DNA from: an uncultured Peptostreptococcaceae bacterium
Lineage (GTDB): Bacteria; Bacillota; Clostridia; Peptostreptococcales; Peptostreptococcaceae
Assembly: GCA_947072565.1 (NCBI GenBank)
Contig: CAMTIM010000027.1
Span: 1-64,000, forward strand
DNA: 64,000 bases
Reading direction: 5' to 3'
The translations under genes were made by a program, and so were the position numbers. The stretch's first letter is position 1. Each line of letters starts with the position of its first letter. This document shows, in pieces, positions 32,333 to 42,218 of this stretch. The notes below the pieces were generated by a model that saw only the letters and a program-made list of their open reading frames with translations, made no database searches and was not told the origin of the DNA.

Positions 32333-32554
32333 TGTTATATGCTCCTTTGTCGTTAAATTTCAGTTTTAGTTTGTCCAAAGTCATATATGTATACTCATAA
32401 TATAAATACTTATTAAAGAATAAGTATACCAATATAAAATATAAAATTTAAGTATAATATAAACGTTATTTTATAAATTGACTTTAGTAAAATATAATGG
32501 TATAATCTCTGTTAATATTTACCAAAATATATTGATAGATTGTGGGGAAGAAAA

Positions 32555-32962
32555 ATGGCATATAAATGGTCTGATGAGTTATTAACAGGTAACGTACAAA
32601 TTGATACAGAACATAAGGAACTAATAAAAGCAATTAATGATTTACTAGAAGCTTGTGGCAAGGGTAAGGGTAGATCTGAACTAGAAAATACAGTAAAGTT
32701 TTTATCTTCTTATACAAAAACTCACTTTGGACATGAAGAAGTTTTACAAATGAAGTATAAATATCCTGATTACAAAAATCATAAAGAATACCATAAGTAC
32801 TTTATAGATGCAGTTGAAAGCGTAAATAAGAAGCTTTTATCAGAAGGTCCAAGTATTGTTTTAGTTGGAGAAATCAATAGCAAAATTGCTAGTTGGATAA
32901 TTAAACATATAAAAACAGAAGATGTTAAAGTGGCAGCACATATAAGAAATAATTCTAAATAA
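32555..32962 (+). CDS. Bacteriohemerythrin
   Basis: 135 aa from ATG 32555; GGGGAAG precedes it, while an in-frame TTG at 32540 has no site. The di-iron ligands of the four-helix fold are visible: DTEHKELIKAIND, HFGHEEVLQMKYKYPDYKNHKEYHKYF, and HIKTEDVKVAAHI. These proteins bind O2 and can store or scavenge it, which suits an anaerobe facing air. Single gene. Confidence 0.92.
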   Translation: MAYKWSDELLTGNVQIDTEHKELIKAINDLLEACGKGKGRSELENTVKFLSSYTKTHFGHEEVLQMKYKYPDYKNHKEYHKYFIDAVESVNKKLLSEGPSIVLVGEINSKIASWIIKHIKTEDVKVAAHIRNNSK

Positions 32963-33127
32963 TTTTTAAATAGAATAATAACAATAAAAAGTAATAATCT
33001 TGATTAGATTATTGCTTTTTATGTGTACCCATTATGGTAAATAACTTGACGATTAAAGTCTATTATTAAAATAGTTGAATAGTTATTTAATAAATTTATC
33101 AGGATATTTAGATTCTTTGAGTTGTGC

Positions 33128-33496
33128 TTAGGTTCCAGCTTTGCAGGCAGTTTCATAGTAATCGGATTTAAAATTAATGTGTTCAAGATGATGTTGCAAT
33201 TCGGCAATTTTTAATTCAACAGTATGTTTGTGAGTTAAAATCAATTCTTTCCTATCTTGTAATGTAGAGTCACCTAAAGCGCAAAAATTAACAAATTTTT
33301 TTATATCTTTTAGTCGCATGTCAGTATTTTTTAGACAAATTATAGTAGAAATCCAGTCTAAGTCGTGTTTAGTATAAGTTCTAATTCCAGATGTGTTTTT
33401 ATTTATTTCTGGTAATAAATGTTCTTTCTCGTAATATCGTAGCGTAGATGGTGGTAGTCCTGTCATATCGGAAACTTGCTTGATAGTATAATTCAT
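33128..33496 (-). CDS. MerR-family regulator
   Basis: 122 aa. MerR winged helix YTIKQVSDMTGLPPSTLRYYEKEHLLPEI...GIRTYTKHDLDWISTIICLKNTDM (residues 1-65) and a dimer helix (about 77-110), with the end YYETACKAGT common in regulators paired with aldo-keto reductases. It is divergent from the aldo-keto reductase and should act on the promoter at 33517-33547. Confidence 0.9.
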   Translation of the reverse strand: MNYTIKQVSDMTGLPPSTLRYYEKEHLLPEINKNTSGIRTYTKHDLDWISTIICLKNTDMRLKDIKKFVNFCALGDSTLQDRKELILTHKHTVELKIAELQHHLEHINFKSDYYETACKAGT

Positions 33497-33516
33497 AAAA
33501 ATCCTCCATAAAAATG

Positions 33517-33547
33517 TTGACTTAAAGTATACTTTAAGGTTTAAAAT
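33517..33547 (+). promoter_or_regulatory. MerR-type promoter with long spacer
   Basis: TTGACT (33517-33522), exactly 19 nt, TAAAAT (33542-33547). The palindrome CTTAAAGTATACTTTAAG (33521-33538) fills the spacer. A 19-bp spacer with a central dyad is the hallmark of MerR activation, here for the aldo-keto reductase gene. Confidence 0.8.
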
Positions 33548-33604
33548 TGATTATATCAAAGTAAATAAATAAATGATATACAAAACATTTAGGAGGATAT
33601 AAAC

Positions 33605-34522
33605 ATGAAGAAAATTGATATTGGTAAATCTGGACTTGAAGCTTCTGAAATCGTATTAGGTTGTATGAGGATTGATAAAATGTCTGTAGAAGAACTATCT
33701 AGTTATGTAGATGTTGCTATGTCAGAGGGCATTACTATTTTTGACCATGCGGATATTTATGGTAAAGGTTATTGTGAAGAAATTTTTGGTAAGATGTTAG
33801 CTTCTAGAGTAGGACTTCGTGATAAAGTACAAATTCAAAGTAAATGTTCTATTCGAGATGGATATTATGATTTTTCTAAAGAGTATATATTAAATTCTGT
33901 AGATAAAAGCTTACAACGATTAAAAACTGATTATTTAGATCTATTTATTCTTCATAGACCAGATACATTAATGGAACCTAAAGAAGTTGCAGAGGCTTTT
34001 GATATTTTACAATCAAGTGGAAAAGTTCGTAATTTTGGTGTTAGCAACTTTAAAAGTATGCAAATTGAATTACTAAAATCTTGTGTAAAACAACCAATTA
34101 TCGTAAATCAAATGCAATTTAGTATTATGCATTCTGGAATGGTGAATAGTGGAATTCAAGCTAATACATTATTTGAAGGATCTGTAGATCATGATGGTAG
34201 TATATTAGAATATTGTCGTTTGAAAAATATTACATTACAAACGTGGTCACCATTTCAATATGGGTTCTTTGAAGGTATTTTTATAGATAATGATAAATTT
34301 CCACAGTTAAATACTGTATTAGAACGTATTGCAACAGAAAAAGGAGTTAGCAAATCTGCGATTGTAGTTGCTTGGATCCTTAGACATCCTGCTAAAATGC
34401 AGACGATTGTTGGAACAACAAATAAAGATCGTTTAAAAGATATATGTACAGCTAGTAATATAGAATTATCAAGAGCTCAATGGTATGAAATCTATCGCGC
34501 AGCAGGTAATCGTTTACCATAA
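33605..34522 (+). CDS. Aldo/keto reductase (YdhF-like)
   Basis: 305 aa. TIM-barrel NADPH-dependent reductase: DIGKSGLEASEIVLGCMRI, catalytic DHADIYGKGYCEEIFG (Asp and Tyr), Lys in KSKC-like QSKCSIRDGYY, His in LFILHRPDTL, and NADP-binding WILRHPAKMQTIVGTTNKDRL. It reduces carbonyl compounds; the substrate is unknown. Divergent from its MerR regulator and followed after 22 nt by a GNAT gene. Confidence 0.93.
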   Translation: MKKIDIGKSGLEASEIVLGCMRIDKMSVEELSSYVDVAMSEGITIFDHADIYGKGYCEEIFGKMLASRVGLRDKVQIQSKCSIRDGYYDFSKEYILNSVDKSLQRLKTDYLDLFILHRPDTLMEPKEVAEAFDILQSSGKVRNFGVSNFKSMQIELLKSCVKQPIIVNQMQFSIMHSGMVNSGIQANTLFEGSVDHDGSILEYCRLKNITLQTWSPFQYGFFEGIFIDNDKFPQLNTVLERIATEKGVSKSAIVVAWILRHPAKMQTIVGTTNKDRLKDICTASNIELSRAQWYEIYRAAGNRLP

Positions 34523-34544
34523 TATTTTCAAAAGGAGAATTAAG

Positions 34545-35048
34545 ATGCAATTTAGAAAAGCAGTTGAAACGGATATTAATAATATAATGAACATTATTAA
34601 ACAGGCTCAAGCTTACTTTAAACAACAAGGTATCAACCAATGGCAAGATGATTATCCTAACATTGAAACAATAAGGAATGATATTAAACATAAAAATAGC
34701 TATGTACTGTTAAAGGATAACAATATTATTGCTACAGTAGTAGTTTCTTTTGATAAAGAGAAAACATATGATTATATTTATGATGGTGAATGGATTAGTA
34801 ATGATGAGTATGTAGTCATTCATAGAATGGCGGTTGATAATAGTTACAAAGGATTAGGATTATCATCTCAAATTATAAAAAATGTAGAACAGCTTTGCTT
34901 AAGTAAAGGTGTACATAGCATTAAAATAGATACGCATGAAGAAAATATACCTATGCAAAATCTACTTAAAAAAAATAAGTTTCAGTATTGTGGAATAATT
35001 TATTTAGAAGATAAAAGTAAAAGAATAGCTTTTGAAAAAATAAAATAA
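34545..35048 (+). CDS. GNAT-family N-acetyltransferase
   Basis: 167 aa from ATG 34545 with AAGGAG upstream; an upstream ATG at 34485 lies inside the reductase gene and is rejected. Acetyl-CoA-binding motif A is seen as VVIHRMAVDNSYKGLGLSSQIIKNVEQLC, and the end FQYCGIIYLEDKSKRIAFEK is usual for the family. It is probably co-transcribed with the reductase under MerR control. Acceptor unknown. Confidence 0.88.
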   Translation: MQFRKAVETDINNIMNIIKQAQAYFKQQGINQWQDDYPNIETIRNDIKHKNSYVLLKDNNIIATVVVSFDKEKTYDYIYDGEWISNDEYVVIHRMAVDNSYKGLGLSSQIIKNVEQLCLSKGVHSIKIDTHEENIPMQNLLKKNKFQYCGIIYLEDKSKRIAFEKIK

Positions 35049-35063
35049 TTTTTATTTTAAGCA

Positions 35064-35097
35064 GCACACTTATAACTTATAGGTGTGCTTTTTTTTA
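35064..35097 (+). terminator. Terminator after the GNAT gene
   Basis: 12-bp stem GCACACTTATAA/TTATAGGTGTGC (one G-U) followed by eight T. Confidence 0.85.
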
Positions 35098-35238
35098 TTA
35101 TATTATCTGTTAATATAATGTCAAAATATTCTTTATAACCAAAACTTATTTTAAACTTTCGAAATATTTTAATATATATAAATACTTGATATTATTAAGT
35201 CATAAAAATAAACAACAAAAAAAGGAAGGATGATATAT

Positions 35239-36411
35239 ATGAATTATTATGAAGAAAGTTTAAAGATACATGAGGAAAACGTTGGTAAAATCGAAGTTGT
35301 AAGTAAGATAAAAATTGAAACAAGAGATGATTTAAGTTTAGCATATACACCAGGGGTTGCAGAACCTTGTAGAAGAATTCATGAAGATGAGGAAAACGTA
35401 TACAAATATACATCGAAAGGTAATTTAGTTGCGGTAGTAACAGATGGTTCAGCAGTTCTTGGATTAGGTGATATAGGACCAAAAGCTGGGCTTCCAGTTA
35501 TGGAAGGGAAATCAATACTATTTAAAGAGTTTGCAGATGTAGATGCATTTCCTATTTGTATAGATACAAAAAATGTAGATGAAATAGTAAGAACTGTTAA
35601 GCTTATAGCTCCTGGATTTGGAGGTATAAATATAGAAGATATAGGTGCTCCTAGATGTTTTGAGGTTGAAGAAAGATTAAAGAAAGAACTTGATATACCA
35701 GTATTCCATGATGACCAACATGGAACAGCGATTGTTGTTTTAGCAGGTATAATAAATGCTTTAAAAGTAGTTGAAAAGAAAATAGAAGATATTAAAGTAG
35801 TTGTAAATGGAGCTGGTGCAGCAGGAACAGCTATATCAAAATTATTATTATCTTCTGGAGTTAAAAATTTAATTGTTTGTGATAAGGTAGGTATACTTCA
35901 TAGAGAAATAGAAAATGTTGACGATACTAAGTTGAAATTAGCTGAAATTACAAATCCAGATAATATAAAAGGAAAGTTATCTGATGCGTTGGTAGGAGCT
36001 GATGTGTTTATAGGTGTATCTGCTCCAGGTATTGTATCAAAGGATATGGTAAGGTCTATGAACAAAGATTCTATATTCTTTGCTATGGCAAATCCAACTC
36101 CAGAAATTATGCCAGATGAAGCTAAAGAAGCAGGGGCAAGAGTAATAGGAACTGGTCGTTCAGATTTCCCAAATCAAGTTAATAATGTATTAGCTTTCCC
36201 AGGTATATTTAGAGGTGCTTTAGATGTTAGAGCAAAAGAAATCAATGAAGAAATGAAAATAGCAGCAGCATATGCTATAGCTTCTATGATAAAAGATGAA
36301 GATTTAAATGAAAATAATGTAATTCCATATGCGTTAGATAGAACTGTTGCAAGTAATGTAGCTGAAGCTATAAAAAAAGCTGCAAGAGAAAGTGGAGTAG
36401 CAAGAATATAA
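35239..36411 (+). CDS. NAD(P)-dependent malic enzyme
   Basis: 390 aa from ATG 35239 (AGGAAGGA upstream; another ATG at 35230 is too close to the site). Bacterial short-form malic enzyme, malate to pyruvate and CO2: SLAYTPGVAEPCRRI, the catalytic SKGNLVAVVTDGSAVLGLGDIG, metal ligands NIEDIGAPRCFEVEERL and FHDDQHGTAIV, and the nucleotide site VVNGAGAAGTAI. It is followed by a KdgT-like transporter and a CitA/DcuS-type two-component system, which points to malate or citrate use. Confidence 0.95.
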   Translation: MNYYEESLKIHEENVGKIEVVSKIKIETRDDLSLAYTPGVAEPCRRIHEDEENVYKYTSKGNLVAVVTDGSAVLGLGDIGPKAGLPVMEGKSILFKEFADVDAFPICIDTKNVDEIVRTVKLIAPGFGGINIEDIGAPRCFEVEERLKKELDIPVFHDDQHGTAIVVLAGIINALKVVEKKIEDIKVVVNGAGAAGTAISKLLLSSGVKNLIVCDKVGILHREIENVDDTKLKLAEITNPDNIKGKLSDALVGADVFIGVSAPGIVSKDMVRSMNKDSIFFAMANPTPEIMPDEAKEAGARVIGTGRSDFPNQVNNVLAFPGIFRGALDVRAKEINEEMKIAAAYAIASMIKDEDLNENNVIPYALDRTVASNVAEAIKKAARESGVARI

Positions 36412-36436
36412 ATATATATAATGGGAGGAAATCAAT

Positions 36437-37408
36437 ATGCAAATTCCAATTAAAAAAACGCTAGATAGAATTCCAGGGGGAATGATGGTTGTTCCCCTTT
36501 TCTTAGGAGTATTAGTTAATACATTTTTCCCTGAAGTTTTAAAAATTGGTGGTTTTACAACTGCATTATTTGGACCAAAGGCATCATCAACAATTTTAGC
36601 TTGTTTTATGTTTTTAATTGGTTCACAAATCAACTTTAAATTAGCGCCAAAAGCATTAAAAAAAGGTGCAATTTTAATAACAGGTAAGTTTATAGTAGGT
36701 GCTGGAATAGGTATACTTGTAGGTAAAATTTTTGGACCTTCTGGAGTTTTAGGACTATCACCATTAGCTATTCTTGCTGCATTAACAAATTGTAACGGTG
36801 GTTTATATGCGTCTCTTGCTTCACAATATGGGGATGAAACTGATGTAGGTGCTTATGCTTTATTATCTTTAAAAGATGGACCATTTTTCACATTAGTTGC
36901 ATTAGGAGCATCGGGGCTTGCTCAAATTCCTATTATGTCGCTTGTAGCAGTAATGATTCCGATAGTAATAGGAATGATTTTAGGTAACTTAGATTCAGAT
37001 ATGAGAGCTTTTCTTGGAAGTAGTAAGCTATTATTAATACCATTTTTCTCATTCCCATTAGGTACAGGAATGAATTTAGAAACTATCATAACAGCAGGTG
37101 GACCTGGAATATTATTAGGAGTAATAGCTTCTTTAACTGGAATAGGAGCTTATATGTTACTTAAATTATTTAAAGAAGAACCTATAATTGGGTTGGCTAC
37201 AGGGTCAACAGCAGGAAATGCGGTGGCAACACCAGCAGCGGTTGCAGCTATAGATCCAACAGTTGTTACGATAGCAACGGTAGCAACAGCACAAGTTGCA
37301 GCAGCATGCGTAGTATCTGCTATAGTTTGTCCATTCATTGTTTCTTATGTATTTAAACTAGCTAAAAATAAACAAATGAAAAAAATAAATGATGGATTAG
37401 CATCCTGA
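36437..37408 (+). CDS. KdgT-family transporter, perhaps for a C4/C6 organic acid
   Basis: 323 aa with about ten membrane segments. The sequence IPGGMMVVPLFLGVLVNTFFPEVLKIGGFTTALFG and the NCNGGLYASL motif are those of the 2-keto-3-deoxygluconate permease family. No pectin or ketodeoxygluconate genes are near. It is 25 nt after malic enzyme and before a malate/citrate-type sensor, so the real substrate may be malate or a relative. Confidence 0.85.
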   Translation: MQIPIKKTLDRIPGGMMVVPLFLGVLVNTFFPEVLKIGGFTTALFGPKASSTILACFMFLIGSQINFKLAPKALKKGAILITGKFIVGAGIGILVGKIFGPSGVLGLSPLAILAALTNCNGGLYASLASQYGDETDVGAYALLSLKDGPFFTLVALGASGLAQIPIMSLVAVMIPIVIGMILGNLDSDMRAFLGSSKLLLIPFFSFPLGTGMNLETIITAGGPGILLGVIASLTGIGAYMLLKLFKEEPIIGLATGSTAGNAVATPAAVAAIDPTVVTIATVATAQVAAACVVSAIVCPFIVSYVFKLAKNKQMKKINDGLAS

Positions 37409-37419
37409 TAAAACTAAAT

Positions 37420-37466
37420 TTAATAGGATGAGCACAGTTGAATAAGTAGCTCATCCTATTTTTAAA
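37420..37466. terminator. Bidirectional terminator
   Basis: Perfect 12-bp stem AATAGGATGAGC/GCTCATCCTATT with T after it on the + side; it lies between the transporter and the convergent small gene. Confidence 0.8.
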
Positions 37467-37471
37467 TTAAT

Positions 37472-37756
37472 CTATACTTTTTTACTAAAGTCTTTTACTT
37501 TGTCTGTTACTATATCAAGATTTTCATTTATATCACTAAAATTTCCGTTTTTATTTTCAAGTTTTATTCTATAACCACTACATGCTGCTAAAATCAAACC
37601 TATAACTACTAGAGGTAATCCTACAATAGCAGCTATTATTGCCGCTGTACTAGGTACTTTCAAAGCTGTCTTATTATCTTTATATACTTCTATGCTTATA
37701 TTATTTAATTTATCCACTATATCTTTACATTTACTAAAGAATGTTGTATCTACCAT
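37472..37756 (-). CDS. Small hypothetical membrane protein
   Basis: 94 aa, not recognised. One strong membrane segment (IIAAIVGLPLVVIGLILAA, about residues 40-58) lies between two soluble arms, the second ending in a Lys-rich helix. It is opposite to its neighbours in the organic-acid cluster. Function unknown. Confidence 0.6.
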   Translation of the reverse strand: MVDTTFFSKCKDIVDKLNNISIEVYKDNKTALKVPSTAAIIAAIVGLPLVVIGLILAACSGYRIKLENKNGNFSDINENLDIVTDKVKDFSKKV

Positions 37757-37990
37757 CTTTATACTTGTATTGTATTCAATAAATCTTAGGTTACAATTAG
37801 AGCAACATTAAAATTAGATTAAAAATTTAATTTATATTAAATAATTATTTCTTCATTTAATTTGATAGGATATATGTACTTTGGATGTATCCAATTTTTT
37901 ATTGTCAAAATACAAGACAACTATTAGCACAGTACTATATAATAGGATAGGGATAATGATTTCCTTATACACAAAAACGAGGTGACATAT

Positions 37991-39589
37991 GTGAAAAAAA
38001 AGATGAAATTACAAACTAAGCTTACTATATTGATTATTGCAGTAGTCTTTATATCTATATCTATAATAACTTTTTTTGTTGCATCTTGGATCAATACAAA
38101 CATTGAAAGTACGGCGAAAACTAACGTGATGAATGTCGGCGAAATAATTGCGAATTCTAAACAAGTTATAGATGCACTTAATAAAAAAGATTCTAATAAA
38201 GAAATTAGTTCATATATTGATACACAACTTAAAAAATTAAGCGAAATTGAATATATAATAGTAGTAGACAATGACGGTATTAGATATTCACATCCAAATC
38301 CACACAAAATAGGTGAAAAATTTGTTGGAGGGGATGAAGGTAGAGTTGTTAAAAAAGGGGATACATATATTTCAGAGGCTACAGGTACACTTGGAAAATC
38401 TTTAAGAGCTTTTATTCCGATTTATGATACAGAAACTAAAAAAGAAATAGGTTTTGTTTGTGTAGGAACACTATTACAGAGTATTGGAGAAACAAAGAAA
38501 ATAGCGATATTATATATAATTTTAACTTCACTAGGTGCACTTACGGTAGGTGTTATCGGAGCATTTTTATTATCAAAAAACATAAAAAATATTTTACTGG
38601 GTCTTGAACCAGAAGAAATAACAAGATTGTACAATGAAAAAATGGGAATTTTAGATGCTATTTATGAAGGATTAGTAGCTATTGATGATAGAGGAAAAAT
38701 AACAATTATAAATGACTCAGCTCTAAATATATTACACTATGGGAATAAAACTGAGAAAAATGAAATGATAGGAAAAAATATAGAAGACTTCTTCCCTAAT
38801 ACAAGATTACTTACTGTATTAGAAACTGGGGAAGGTGAGTTTGAAAAAGAGCAAAGAATAAATAATACAGTAATAATGACTAATAGAATTCCTATAAAAG
38901 ATAGAGATAAAATTGTAGGAGCTATTGCTACGTTTAGGGATAAAACAGAGTTAACTAAATTAGCTGAAGAACTTACTGGAGTTAAAAAGATGGCATGGTC
39001 ATTAAGGGCTCAAAATCATGAATTTATGAATAAACTTCATACTATAACAGGATTAATACAGCTTGAAGACTATGAAGAAGCGATACAGTTTATATCAGAT
39101 GTAGCCAAAAGTAGAAATAAAATAAGTAGTACTTTAACTAAAAATATAAAAGATTCATATTTATCTGCAATACTGTTTTCTAAATATAATAAAGCTGAAG
39201 AAAATAGAGTTAAATTCAAAATAGATGAAAATTCTATATTTAATAGTCTACCTCAATTTATGACTTCTGAAGATATTGTTTCTATAATAGGTAACTTAAT
39301 AGAAAATTCATTAGATGCAGTTAGTAATGATGGAGAAGGGCAAATTTATATAAAAATAGAACAGCAAAATGAATATCTTAAAATAAAGGTTGAGGACAAT
39401 GGTCCTGGAATTAGAGAAGAGCATATAGATAAAATTTATGAGCAAGGCTTTACTACTAAAGACGGTGATAGAGGACATGGTATGTATATTGTAAAAGAAA
39501 TAGTAGATGATGCTAATGGAACTATTGAACTAAAAGTAGATAAAGGTGTTATTTGGAATATTACTATACCTATGCTAAGGAGTGAGTAG
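37991..39589 (+). CDS. Sensor histidine kinase, CitA/DcuS family
   Basis: 532 aa from GTG 37991 (GAGGTGA upstream). The order is membrane helix (about 9-30), extracytoplasmic PASp sensor domain (about 35-165, with RYSHPNPHKIGEKFVGGDEGR typical of citrate/malate/fumarate sensors), second helix (about 170-192), cytoplasmic PAS (about 210-320), the phospho-acceptor region LRAQNHEFMNKLHTITGL (His at about 345), and HATPase with NLIENSLDAV and EDNGPGIREE. It is followed by its response regulator with a 1-nt gap. It probably controls the malic enzyme-transporter genes upstream. Confidence 0.93.
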   Translation: MKKKMKLQTKLTILIIAVVFISISIITFFVASWINTNIESTAKTNVMNVGEIIANSKQVIDALNKKDSNKEISSYIDTQLKKLSEIEYIIVVDNDGIRYSHPNPHKIGEKFVGGDEGRVVKKGDTYISEATGTLGKSLRAFIPIYDTETKKEIGFVCVGTLLQSIGETKKIAILYIILTSLGALTVGVIGAFLLSKNIKNILLGLEPEEITRLYNEKMGILDAIYEGLVAIDDRGKITIINDSALNILHYGNKTEKNEMIGKNIEDFFPNTRLLTVLETGEGEFEKEQRINNTVIMTNRIPIKDRDKIVGAIATFRDKTELTKLAEELTGVKKMAWSLRAQNHEFMNKLHTITGLIQLEDYEEAIQFISDVAKSRNKISSTLTKNIKDSYLSAILFSKYNKAEENRVKFKIDENSIFNSLPQFMTSEDIVSIIGNLIENSLDAVSNDGEGQIYIKIEQQNEYLKIKVEDNGPGIREEHIDKIYEQGFTTKDGDRGHGMYIVKEIVDDANGTIELKVDKGVIWNITIPMLRSE

Positions 39590-39590
39590 T

Positions 39591-40265
39591 TTGATTGAAG
39601 TAATGATTATTGAAGATGATCCAATGGTGAGAGAAATTAATTCTAGATTTTTAAAAAGAGTGGATGGGTTTAATTTGTGTAAGGCTGTAGGTAGTCTTAA
39701 TGAGGCAAAAGATTTTATTAAACTTAAAAAACCAGATTTAATATTATTAGATGTTTTTTTACCAAATGAAAATGGGATAGATTTTTTAAAATGGTTAAGA
39801 ACCAAAGAAATTGGTGTTGATGTAATATTAATTACAGCAGATAAGACAATAGAAAGAGTTCAAGAGGCTTTTAGGTATGGAGCGATAGATTATTTGATAA
39901 AGCCTTTTGATTTTGATAGGTTTAAAGATTCTCTTATTCAATTTAAGGAAAGACACTCTGAGTTTAAAAAAGTTGAAGAAATAGAGCAAAGTAAATTAGA
40001 TAAACTAATTTTAAATTCTGAAGTAACTCAAAAATATGAAGGGCTTGCAAAAGGGTTCAATAAGTATACATATAAATCTTTATGGGATGAAATTGGAAAA
40101 ATGAATAGTGAATATTTTACATCTGAAGAAATGTCAGAAAGAATAAAAGTTGCTAGAGTTACAGTTAGAAGGTATCTAGAGTACATGGAAAAAGAGGGTC
40201 ATCTAGAGAAGCTCGTAGAATATGGAAAAGTAGGAAGACCGCAGCATAAATTTAGAAAACTATAA
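39591..40265 (+). CDS. Response regulator, CitB/DcuR/MalR family
   Basis: 224 aa from TTG 39591 (AAGGAG 7 nt upstream). The receiver domain (1-115) shows MIIEDD, the phospho-acceptor in DLILLDVFLPNENGIDFL, and the Lys in YLIKPFDF. The C-terminal part has the HTH of the family (FTSEEMSERIKVARVTVRRYLEYMEKEGHLEKLVEYGKVGRPQ). It is the output partner of the preceding kinase. Confidence 0.93.
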   Translation: MIEVMIIEDDPMVREINSRFLKRVDGFNLCKAVGSLNEAKDFIKLKKPDLILLDVFLPNENGIDFLKWLRTKEIGVDVILITADKTIERVQEAFRYGAIDYLIKPFDFDRFKDSLIQFKERHSEFKKVEEIEQSKLDKLILNSEVTQKYEGLAKGFNKYTYKSLWDEIGKMNSEYFTSEEMSERIKVARVTVRRYLEYMEKEGHLEKLVEYGKVGRPQHKFRKL

Positions 40266-40271
40266 ATATAT

Positions 40272-40317
40272 AAAAAAATCGATTCTTAATATATAATTTT
40301 AAGTTTCGGTTTTTTTA
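40272..40317 (+). terminator. Terminator of the two-component operon
   Basis: An imperfect stem (AAAAAATCGATTCTTAA with TTAAGTTTCGGTTTTTT) ends in seven T. Confidence 0.65.
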
Positions 40318-40620
40318 TTTTATATAAATATTAAAAATTAATATTATGTATATATTTCTAATTAGAACAATATTAATAAACTTCATAAAGAAAACACATT
40401 GAAATCAAAATGTATATGTTAAAATAGCTTTTAAGGAGTACTGTTTTTCCAAAAATATATTTTATATATAAAGCTTAATTAATAATTTAATTAAATCGGA
40501 GTATAATAAGTATAAATTAAATTGAAAATTAAGCAATATTTTAATTTTAAAATTAAATTAAAATATTCTATAATACACAATAAAAAAGATAATCATAATA
40601 TTAAAATGAGGTGAAGAGCT
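40318..40620 (+). other. Upstream region of amidase 1, duplicated at 43.9 kb
   Basis: No gene is seen. A stretch around 40375-40440 (ending AAAATAGCTTTTAAGGA) resembles the region at about 43945-44010 before the second amidase copy, so the duplication includes the promoter region. Confidence 0.6.
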
Positions 40621-42192
40621 GTGTTTAGTTTTAGAAAAATTACTAAAAAATTTGTTACTGCTGTAATAGAAAAAAATATTAAAAAACAAATAAAGTATCA
40701 ATATGATGAGGAAAAAATTACAGAATCAAAAAATGAAATTAACATAGAACAATTCAGAAATGAACTTGAAAAAATGGATGAAAGTAGATTTGAAAATATT
40801 GAAAAATTACTAATGGGTTCAAATATAAAAGATATACAAAATATGTATGAGTCAAAAAAAATAACTTGTGAAGAGTTAGTAAATTATTATTTAAAGAGAA
40901 TTGAAAAATACGATATAAACAAACTTAACTCAATAATAGAATTGAATCCTGATGCAATTAAAATTGCAAAAGAAAAAGATTTAGGTGACAAAAAAGGAAA
41001 ATTATATGGTATTCCAATAACTTTAAAAGGTAACATAGGAACTGGGGATAAAATGCATACTACTGCTGGAGTTTATGCGTTAAAAGATTCTATTTTAGAT
41101 AAAGATTCTTTCGTTGTACAAAAGTTAAGAGAAGAAGGCGCTATTATTCTAGGAAAAACTAATCTTAGTGAATGGGCAAACTATATGACTAGTAACTCAT
41201 CTAATGGGTATTCAGCTTTAGGGGGTCAAACACATAATGCTTACGGAAAGTATGATGTAGGGGGATCAAGTTCGGGATCAGCAGCTTCTGTTGCTGGTGG
41301 ATTTTCAGTAGCTTCAATAGGAACTGAAACTGCTGGATCAATGGTGTATCCTTGTAGTCAAAATTCAGTTGTGGGAATAAAGCCTTCAATGGGTCTAGTA
41401 AGTAGAGATAGAATAATTCCAATAGTAGAAGCACAGGATACAGCGGGTGTAGTAGCTAAAAATGTTGAGGATATTGCTTTAATACTTGAAAGTATATCTG
41501 GATATGATGTAAATGATATGGACACAAAAGAAGGAGAAAAATATATAGAAGATTATACTAAATATACAGGTCAAAATTCTGCAAAAGGTTTTAAAGTAGC
41601 GATAGTTGAGCCTTTAGCAGTTAGAAATGAAGAAAATGAAATTTTGGATAGAGTGGAAAAAGAACTTAAAGATATGGGTGCTCAAGTAATAAAAACTGAG
41701 TTTTCAGATGAGGTTCTTAAAATTGAAATGAGTAAAGCTTTAGAGATTGGATTTAAGTATGATGTTAACAAGTATCTTGAGATAGCAAAAGTTAATGGAG
41801 TTAATAATTTAAATGATATAGTTGAATTTAACAAAAAAGATTTAGCTAATAGAGCTCCTTATGGACAAGATTTATTAGAAAAATCACTACAAGAAAAAAC
41901 TTCTATTGAAGACTATAAAAAATTAATAAACAAAAATAGAGAAAAAAGTAGCAAAATCATAGATGATATACTAAAAGATGCAGATATAATAGTATCATTA
42001 AGTAATCAAGCGTCTATCGCTTACGCACCAGCAGGATATCCTGCAATTACTGTTCCTGCAGGGTATAAAAGTAATAAAGAACCAATAGGAGTTACATTTG
42101 TAGGTTCTAAATTCCAAGACGGAAAATTGATAAATATAGCTTATATATATGAAAAAAATACTAAGCACAGAGTAGAACCAATTCTAAAATAA
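40621..42192 (+). CDS. Amidase-signature enzyme (full-length copy)
   Basis: 523 aa from a GTG start (GAGGTGAAGAGCT upstream). Amidase-signature hydrolase with the Ser-cisSer-Lys triad elements: Lys in GIPITLKGNIGTGD (about residue 137), VGGSSSGSAASVAGG (about 212-226), and GTETAGSM for the nucleophile (about 235-242). The first 85 residues are an extra charged helical part without signal peptide. It hydrolyses an amide; the substrate is unknown. It is not part of GatCAB, as no gatB or gatC is near. A shortened paralogue follows at 44188. Confidence 0.9.
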   Translation: MFSFRKITKKFVTAVIEKNIKKQIKYQYDEEKITESKNEINIEQFRNELEKMDESRFENIEKLLMGSNIKDIQNMYESKKITCEELVNYYLKRIEKYDINKLNSIIELNPDAIKIAKEKDLGDKKGKLYGIPITLKGNIGTGDKMHTTAGVYALKDSILDKDSFVVQKLREEGAIILGKTNLSEWANYMTSNSSNGYSALGGQTHNAYGKYDVGGSSSGSAASVAGGFSVASIGTETAGSMVYPCSQNSVVGIKPSMGLVSRDRIIPIVEAQDTAGVVAKNVEDIALILESISGYDVNDMDTKEGEKYIEDYTKYTGQNSAKGFKVAIVEPLAVRNEENEILDRVEKELKDMGAQVIKTEFSDEVLKIEMSKALEIGFKYDVNKYLEIAKVNGVNNLNDIVEFNKKDLANRAPYGQDLLEKSLQEKTSIEDYKKLINKNREKSSKIIDDILKDADIIVSLSNQASIAYAPAGYPAITVPAGYKSNKEPIGVTFVGSKFQDGKLINIAYIYEKNTKHRVEPILK

Positions 42193-42218
42193 TTAATAAA
42201 TTTAGTCTTTAAATTTAA

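Noticed and set aside
34485-34544. Upstream in-frame ATG for the GNAT gene
   Set aside because: It lies inside the aldo/keto reductase gene; ATG 34545 has an AAGGAG site at the right distance.
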